In this document: piece by piece, positions 57,482 to 64,000 of the stretch
How the letters are laid out: every line of letters begins with the position of its first letter
Numbering within the stretch: the first letter of the stretch is position 1
Assembly: GCA_037962975.1 (NCBI GenBank)
Contig: CM075675.1
Span: 26,910,501 to 26,974,500, forward strand
DNA from: Clitoria ternatea
Lineage: Eukaryota > Streptophyta > Magnoliopsida > Fabales > Fabaceae
Length of the DNA stretch: 64,000 bases
Direction: 5' to 3'
Translations under genes and position numbers: made by a program
The notes under the pieces: model-generated
What the model saw: the letters and a program-made list of their open reading frames with translations, nothing else
Databases searched by the model: none
What the model was told of the DNA's origin: nothing

Positions 57482-59266
57482 CTAGCTGTAATAAACACGT
57501 AAGTTCTGAGTGTTCTATTTGTTGCTGATCGGAGTTCCATCAAGTTCTTCCAACCGGTATGACCCTTTTCCAGTCACTTCAGAAACTCTATAAGGACCTT
57601 CCCACGTCGGTGCTAGCTTTCCTTGGTGAACGAATTTATTCCCCACACTTTCCTTTCTCAAAATAAGATCTCCGGTGTTAAAAGCTCTGTACTGGACACG
57701 TTTATTATACCGGAGTGCTGCCTTTGCTTTTATAGCCTGATCTCTGACGAAAGCCTTTTCCCTTAACTCCTGGAGGACGTCCAGTTCTGATGCCAAATTG
57801 GCGTTGTTATCTTCAGCTGAAAAATACTCCACACGAGCCAATCTTGTTTGTAGCTCCACCGGGATCATGGCCTCAACCCCGTACGTCAACCGGTATGGGG
57901 ATTCGTTAGTTGAAGAATGAGGCGTGGTGCGGTATGCCCATAAAACATGACATAGCTGGTCGGTCCATCCTCCCTTTGCTTCTCCCAGACGCTTCTTCAA
58001 CCCCTTTAGCACTTCTCGGTTGGCTACCTCCGCTTGTCCATTGGTTTGGGGGTGTTCAACAGACGAAAATATCTGGATTATCCCCAGTCCTTCCAGCAAA
58101 TCTGTGAACTTTTTGTCTGTAAACTGGGTGCCGTTGTCAGTCATAATCCGCCCTGGCACCCCGAATCGAGCTATGATATTTTCATACACAAAACGTCTTG
58201 TTCGCGCAGAAGTAATGTGCACTACGGGCTCAGCTTCGATCCATTTGGTGAAGTAGTCTACCCCCACGATCAAATATTTGATACCTCCTGGCGCAGTGGG
58301 GAATGGACCCAAAATATCAAGGCCTCACTGGTAGAACGGCCAAGGTACAACAGATGAGGACAGCTCTTAGGCCGGTGTATGGTGGAGATTGGAGAATTTT
58401 TGACAAACATCACACTTCCTAACAAAATCTGCAGAATCCTGCTTCATAGTGGGCCACCAATATCCAGCCCTGAGGACCTTCCTCATTAAGCTTCGGCCCC
58501 CAGCATGGTGCCCACATTGCCCCTCATGCACTTCCTCCAAAACCGCTTGAACCTCATTCTCTCTCAAACACAAAAGATATGGGACAGAGAATCCCCTTTT
58601 GTAGAGAACACCATCAACCATAGTAAAATATGGCAGCTCCCTCTTCACTCGTCTCCTCTCCTTCTCATCAGTGGGCAGTTGACCATCAGCCAGATAACGA
58701 ATATAGGGGATGACCCAGGAATCCTCATATGGATAGCTCACCATGATAGCGTTCAGAGAAGGGTACAGAGGTATGCTAGGTGACGTCAAAGTGCTTTGAA
58801 CCACCGTTGTTGTGCTGCCGGGCTGCTTTGTACTTGCAAGTCTTGACAAGATGTCCGCTCTGGTGTTTTCTTCTCTGGGCATATGTTTGAACTCTAAAAC
58901 TTTAAATCTTCCCTTCAACTCATTAACACAATTCAAGTACAATTGAAGTTGTGGCTCCTTCGCTTGGTACTCCCCCTGGATCTACGAAATCACCAATTGG
59001 GAATCACTGCACAGTGTGACTGCTGATGCTCCGATGTCAATCGCCGCACGGAGACCGGCCAAGGATGCTTCGTATTCAGCCTGGTTGTTGGAGGTCTTGA
59101 AATTGAATCGGAGGGAAATTTCTAGGTGCACACCATCATCACTTTCTACCACGACACCTACTCTACAACCTTTGCTGTTCGACGATCCATCAACGTAAAT
59201 GGTCCAATGCGCTCGAGGGGTGGCAGGGTCCGCCCCAGTCATCTCCACAACAAAATCAGCCAACAC
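57482..59266 (-). pseudogene. Tat-1 second RNase H and integrase
   Basis: The archaeal-type RNase H has WTIYVDGSSN and FKTSNNQAEYEA (about 59200-58990). Integrase: zinc finger HHAGGRSL... CDVCQKF (about 58510-58400), DILGPFP, MTDNGTQF and the QAEVANRE glutamate. Stops: TAA upstream of VLADFVVEM (about 59268); TAG after LVIS; TAA after HHTPA; TGA before GLDILG (58328 region); and TAG at about 57512. The natural stop is at 57484-57482. All fit single transitions or one-base changes against Tat-2. Confidence 0.9.
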
Positions 59267-60979
59267 TTATGCCTTGATGGCTCCTCGAGGCTTATACGAA
59301 ATTTCGAATTCAGACAGCTCGATAGACCATTTTATCATCCTCCCGGCGAGGTCGGGCTTGCTAAACACTGAACGGAGAGGCAAATCCGTTCTCACCAGTA
59401 CTGGGTGCGCGTGGAAATAGGGCCTCAACCGTCGTGATGCCCACACGACTGCTAGAGCAGCTTTCTCAATCTTCTGGTACCTTCCTTCCGCCCGCTGAAA
59501 TGTCTTACTAGTAAAGTATACCGGTCTCTGCCCTTCAGGGTAACCAAGGCCACGCCAAGGGCTTCATCAGAGATTGCTAAATACAGGATCAAGATCTCAC
59601 CAGGGTCAGGCTTAACCAGTATTGGTGGACTCGAAAGAACGGCCTTGAGTTGCTGGAAGGCTTGTTCTTGCTCCTCTCCCCATTCAAAACTCTTATGTTT
59701 CTTCAACGCCTTATACAAGGGGAAGGACCTGTGTGCCATCTTGGGCATGAAGCGAGCTAGAGCGGCCACTTTCCCATTCAACGATTGGACCTCCCTCAGG
59801 CTCTTAGGGCTCTGCATGTCCAGGATTGCTTGACATTTCCCAGGGTTGGCCTCGATGCCTCGTTGGGTCAACATGAATCCCAGGAATTTTCCAGCTGGAA
59901 CGGCAAAGGTGCATTTTAAGGGGTTTAACCTCATGTTGTACTGTCGAAGCCTAGTGAAAACTTGGCGCAGATCTTCAATGTGGTCTCTTCCAGCGGGCGT
60001 TTTGGCTATAATATCATCGATATAAACTTCGACCAGCCTGGTGTGCATCCCTTTAAAGACTTTGTTAATCATGCGCTGATAGGTAGCACCGGCGTTCTTC
60101 AATCCAAAAGGCATGACGGTGTAGCAGATAACACCGCGGTCATTGATAAAGGCAGTTTTCTCTTGGTCTCCCTCCCACATCGGAATCTGGTTATACCCCG
60201 AATAAGCATCCATAAAACTGAGGTACTGGTAACCAGATGAATCATCCACCATGCGATCAATGTTGGGCAGGGGATATGGATCCTTGGGGCAGTAACGGTT
60301 AAGATCCACATAATCTGTGCACATTCTCCATTTGCCATTAGCCTTCTGCACCATGACCACATTAGAAAGCCAAGATGAGTAGCGTATCTCCCTTATAAAG
60401 CCTGCTTTCAACAACTCATCTGTCTGCTCACAAGCCGCCCTCTGCTTCTCTGGTCCCAACCTCCTCTTCTTCTGGGCCACCGGTCTTGTTTCAGGATACA
60501 CAGCAAGCTTGTGGCAACAGAAATCAGGGTCCATCCCAGGCATGTCTGCTACTGTCCATGCGAAAAGATCTTTGAACTCCTACAGAAGGGCTAATAAGTG
60601 TTGCTCCATAGCAAACTCCAGCTTATCATTGATGTGCGTAACCTTCTCTAGGGAATCTCCTAAGACAACATCCCTGGAACCACCATCCGGTGTGGGCTTA
60701 GAGGGATTGAGTGGATCAATCTTTAATTCCGCTCTGGGGTCCAGATCAATTAGACTGACAGACCCTGCCGCTGTTCCTCCGTCGTTCAGCTTCCTCTTCT
60801 TGTTGAATGCCTCCAACTTGACCATGTTGAGGCTCAGGTTATAACAATATCGAGCCATCTCCTGATCACCACGAAGAGAGGACACACCGTTGTCCTTGTT
60901 AATGAATTTGATCAAGAGGTGAGGAGTGGACACAATTGCTTCCATCTCATTCAGTGTTGGACGGCCTATGATACCGTTC
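59267..60979 (-). pseudogene. Tat-1 RT and first RNase H
   Basis: RT with KKRRLGPEKQ, WRMCTDYVDLN, FMDAYSGYNQIPM and YIDD (60024-60013 on the minus strand). The C-terminal thumb runs into Ty3-type RNase H. A TAG near 60580 separates the protease tail from RT, and a frameshift at about 59530 breaks the RNase H (the expected RPVYFTSK lies in another frame). Confidence 0.9.
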
Positions 60980-62926
60980 TATGGGGATTCCACATCAATC
61001 ACCAGAATTCTTGACTTGACTGTTCTCGCACCAGGCTCTCCTTCAAAAGAAATCAGAGTGTCAAGATACCCCTTGGCGGGTTGCTTGGCTCTATTAAACG
61101 CTATGAGTTCTTGCGTGTAGGGTTGTAAATCTGCATCATTGAAACCCATTCGTTTGAAACAATTATAAAAGATAACATCACAAGAACTTCCCTGATCGAC
61201 AAGTATCCTCTTGACATCCTTGTTGGCTATGACTGCCACGATAACTACTGCATCATCACCTCCTGGAATTGTTGGGCCAAAGTCATCATCAGTAAATGAC
61301 ACCGTCGGAGCTGCCATACCGTCCCTGAAAGGGCGGTTATCCCTTGGTTTGCCCTGGACAGATAGAATCATCCTGTGGTGATTCTTCCGTGCTGTGATTG
61401 ATGCTCCTCCTCCCGCAAATCCTCCAGCTATCATCTCAATCACTTCGCGTCTGCCCTGCCTCTGCTGCTGGGGCATGTTATTTTGTTGGGCATCTCCGGC
61501 AATCACTACTCCCTTCTGCTTTTCGGTTGCAGTGAACTTCCTTGCTGGATTACGTGTATTGTCATCTTCGTCATCAGGATCTCTACTCCTTTTTTCCATC
61601 CTCTGAGGCTCGTCTATAGATTTCTCCTTGAACAAATACTGCTTCAGCTTTCCTTCTCGGATGAGAGTTTCCACCGTATTCTTTAATGCCTTGCACTCAT
61701 CAGTATTGTGTCCTGTCTGTTCATGGAAAATGCAATACTTGCATGGGTTACCACCCCTCTTGACTGGGGCTGGCTTCCTTATACCAAAGACGTTCAACGT
61801 TGGCCAACCAACCTCCCTCATGATTTGTGAATGCCTGGTGTTCAACGGAGCATAGTTGTCGAACGATGATACACGCCTATCTCGTGGATGCGGGCGAGTG
61901 TTTGCAAAGTCTTCTCTAAAGGCATGCTTCTCAGGCCTCACTCTCTCCTTTTCTCTCCGTGGTTGCTGAAGGCTTCATTCTTGTTGCAGTTGCCTCTAGA
62001 TGCATCTCTATGCCCACGTACTTGGAAGCTTTCCTTCAAAACTCCTCGAAGGTTGTTGGGGGGCTCTTTGCCAAAGATAGGGCAAAGGCTGAGCCAGGCT
62101 GAAGAGCTTCCACCATAATATGAAGTTGTATGGCCTCCGTGAGGTTGGGGACCAAAGCTGCCTCCTTATAAAACCTTTTCAAGAACTCCTTAAGAGTTTC
62201 AGTTTCTCCCTGCCTTATCTGGGCCAGGGTGTGAGAAGTTCTTGGGATATCCCTAGAGATGACAAAATGGCTTTCAAACGCAGCGGCCATTTCCTCCCAA
62301 GAGTCTATAGATCCTGAGGGTAAGCTTTTAAACCAGCTGAGAGCCTCCTCCGTTAGCGTTCTTGGAAACATCCTGCACATAACATCTTCATCTGCTCCCA
62401 AATACATATCTTCATACACATAAGCATCCAAATGCTTAGTTGGATCAGTTTCTCCATTATACTTCCCTATCGACAGTGGCTGTGTGGTTTGCAAATGTTT
62501 CGGGATGGCGATGTTCATCAGCCTTCTTGAGAAAGGGACACTGAGCTTGTACGTCCCTGAAGTCACCACCGCCTGCTCCCTTCTCCTGGTACTGACTCTA
62601 TCACCAGAGTCTTGAGTCTGCTCTCTCTCTTCATACGTAGGGATCTTCGAATACTGAAGGGCTGTAGACCTGCCCCTCTCTGATGCGTGATGAGTCTCTT
62701 CTGCATGGGACGTTGCCCTGTCCCCAGCTCCTCCTCTCTCCCGCTTCAACTCCATCAGCTCCTCCCTAAGTTGCCTGATAACCTCATCGCGAGGGTCAGT
62801 CGTTTGCACTTGCACCATCCTCCGGGTTTGAGTTACAGGGGACTCGAAGACAAGTCTCCTTCCAGTCTGTTGATGGGTCACATCCTCCACATGACCATCA
62901 ACAAAATCTCTCCCATCGCCTTCCAT
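60980..62926 (-). pseudogene. Tat-1 gag and protease
   Basis: Start MEGDGRDF at 62926, chosen because Tat-2 starts MEGEAQDF; an upstream in-frame Met (62938) lacks this support. The gag core matches Tat-2 (SVPFSRRLMNIAIPKHLQTT, YNGETDPTKHLDAY). A TGA right after TTFEEF (about 62034) interrupts it. The zinc knuckle YCIFHEQTGHNTDEC lies at about 61737-61693. The protease motif VDQGSSCDV has its Asp codon at about 61197. The protease frame is open for 320 codons until the stop at 60981-60979. Confidence 0.88.
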
Positions 62927-62988
62927 CGTGACAACCACACTTCTGTGAAAATGGGAATAACTCTAACGAGTCCCACCGGGCGTGCCAA

Positions 62989-63790
62989 TGAACTGGTCTG
63001 GACCGGGGTCTAGGATCCGGTGTGGGACCAGCCACAAGAATATAGGTGTTTTAGGGTTTGCACACCGGAACAGTATGTTTCCGATGTATCAATCCGGTCT
63101 CTCAGTGGGAGAGCCCGGTCTTGTTGTCCTGGAGATCCTTCACACCAACGTTTCGCGTTGTAGGGGGGCGAAAGGTGGTGCCACCTGCGAAGATTCTCCG
63201 ACGCTCAAGTTAGAAGAGTGTAAGAACTCAATGAATACTCAAGCGGAGTAATAGTAAAGTGTGAGATAGAACAACGATACCTTGCAAGTGTATTGAAATG
63301 AGCTATTTATAGTTGTACATGAGAAAATGAGTCGTTGGATATAGGTGGGTCCCCTAGCTCTGATAGCGTGTACATTATGTCAATCAGGGTGGCTCAGCAC
63401 TTACAATGTGTCAGGAGGGTAGGTCAATTATCAGAGTATGATCCTCTAGGAAGAGGAGAGGATAATCACCTTTTCCGCATAATCTGCTGACACATCCACT
63501 TGCTTTCTGAGGCCATTGACGTGACATATTTTGCTACATACAGTATCTTCGCTGATAAGTTATTAGGGGCTCTTATCTTGCTGTGACTGAAAAGCCAACA
63601 GTTATGTAAATGTTCTATGAAAATGAACAAAGATCCCTTATAGAGAAAATAAGTGGGGCAGTCATGAGATGAGGACGGACGACCAGACATCGGATATCCG
63701 GTGTGGTAAAGTTGAACCAGGACACCGGTTTTCCTTATATGAGGCCATTCTGACGTCACAAGATTGGGGGCCGGTATCCAGACCAGATCA
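62989..63790 (-). repeat. 5' LTR of Tat-1
   Basis: 802 bp. On the minus strand the TATA box CTATAAATAGC is at 63312-63302. The primer site TTGGCACGCCCGGTGGGAC follows on the minus strand at 62988-62970. Confidence 0.93.
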
Positions 63791-63910
63791 GATGGATTCT
63801 TGGTAATGTAAACTGCGGATTGATTATTGCAATAGGTATTAAAAGGTGTATTAACAAGCAAATGAAGATCACCGCAAAGGTACTTGATCCGTTGAAGCTC
63901 CAATGTGATA
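63791..63910 (-). pseudogene. Ty1/copia RNase H relic, 5' half
   Basis: Minus strand reads LELQRIKYLCGDLHLLVNT, then YCNNQSAVYITKNPS, the copia RNase H block with the D/N-NQSA-I-KNP signature. It continues at 17092 after removal of Tat-1 and one GATGG. The first catalytic-type Asp of CDNQSA is Asn here. Sequence beyond about 63910 is not recognisably copia. Confidence 0.8.
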
Positions 63911-64000
63911 GATGCTAAGGCTTACATTCATCATATGAAGGGGGTGTTTGATTTACAGTTAGGGAAACAAAGTTGAGTTGAAGTGAAAAATTTAAAAGTT

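Larger units (their letters stand above)
17093..63790 (-). mobile_element. Tat-1: Tat-lineage Ty3/gypsy element, minus strand, host of the nest
   Basis: The outer element runs TGAACTGGTCTGG...CCAGACCAGATCA between GATGG duplications. Its LTRs are both 802 bp (17093-17894 and 62989-63790), with about 15 differences by eye. Coding order on the minus strand is gag, protease, RT, RNase H, archaeal-type RNase H and integrase (62926-57482). A repeat-rich spacer, the oppositely transcribed aORF-A and the polypurine tract follow. The second RNase H and the antisense ORF are known traits of the Tat lineage. Without the inserted 35.1 kb (20010-55104) it is about 11.6 kb. Confidence 0.93.

Noticed and set aside
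1..64000. Host protein-coding, tRNA or rRNA genes
   Set aside because: I looked for conserved protein motifs outside the retroelements and for cloverleaf-like sequence and saw none; tRNA-like words are only primer binding sites.

Overview
This is plant nuclear DNA, probably from a eudicot. It is a heterochromatin-type stretch built almost entirely of LTR retrotransposons inserted into one another. I found no host protein gene, tRNA, rRNA or CRISPR array. The plant origin rests on chromodomain Ty3/gypsy (Tekay-like) elements, Tat-lineage Ty3/gypsy elements with a second (archaeal-type) RNase H, a SIRE/Maximus-like Ty1/copia element, and initiator-tRNA-Met primer sites. The species cannot be named from this sequence.

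Layout. (1) 1-12181: an old, decayed LTR whose start lies outside the window. Tek-1 (1035-10402), a Tekay-like element with 2.35-kb LTRs, is inserted in it. (2) 12182-17092: old AT-rich debris, including a small element with short terminal inverted repeats, a minus-strand LTR relic ending at 14979, and the tail of a minus-strand copia RNase H. (3) 17093-63790: a 46.7-kb nest inserted in that copia RNase H, with target-site duplication (TSD) GATGG. Its outer member is Tat-1 (minus strand, 802-bp LTRs). Tat-1's antisense extra gene (aORF-A) is split by Tek-2 (20010-55104, plus strand, TSD AGAAC). Tek-2's 3' LTR is split by Tat-2 (28452-50854, plus strand, TSD GTAAA) and by a solo LTR of the Tat-2 family (53273-54010, TSD AATAA). 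Tat-2's 3' region is split by Sire-1 (39766-46003, plus strand, TSD ATGAC). (4) 63791-64000: the other half of the copia RNase H.

How the parts work together. Each autonomous element encoded Gag, protease, RT, RNase H and integrase between two LTRs. All coding regions in the Tek and Tat elements now carry stops or frameshifts. By eye, LTR divergence falls inward: Tat-1 about 15 differences in 802 bp, Tat-2 about 5 in 730, Sire-1 one C-run length difference. This agrees with the nesting order.

The most unusual content is in the Tat elements. Both carry antisense genes between pol and the 3' LTR, each with its own promoter signals and one intron at a conserved position. Tat-2 carries two highly diverged copies (aORF-C and aORF-B) with a relic polypurine tract between them. 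Arrays of a roughly 55-bp hairpin repeat lie just past the 3' end of each antisense gene, and their stems show compensatory changes within and between elements. Sire-1 is very young, yet it encodes an in-frame Gag-RT-RNase H fusion with no protease or integrase.
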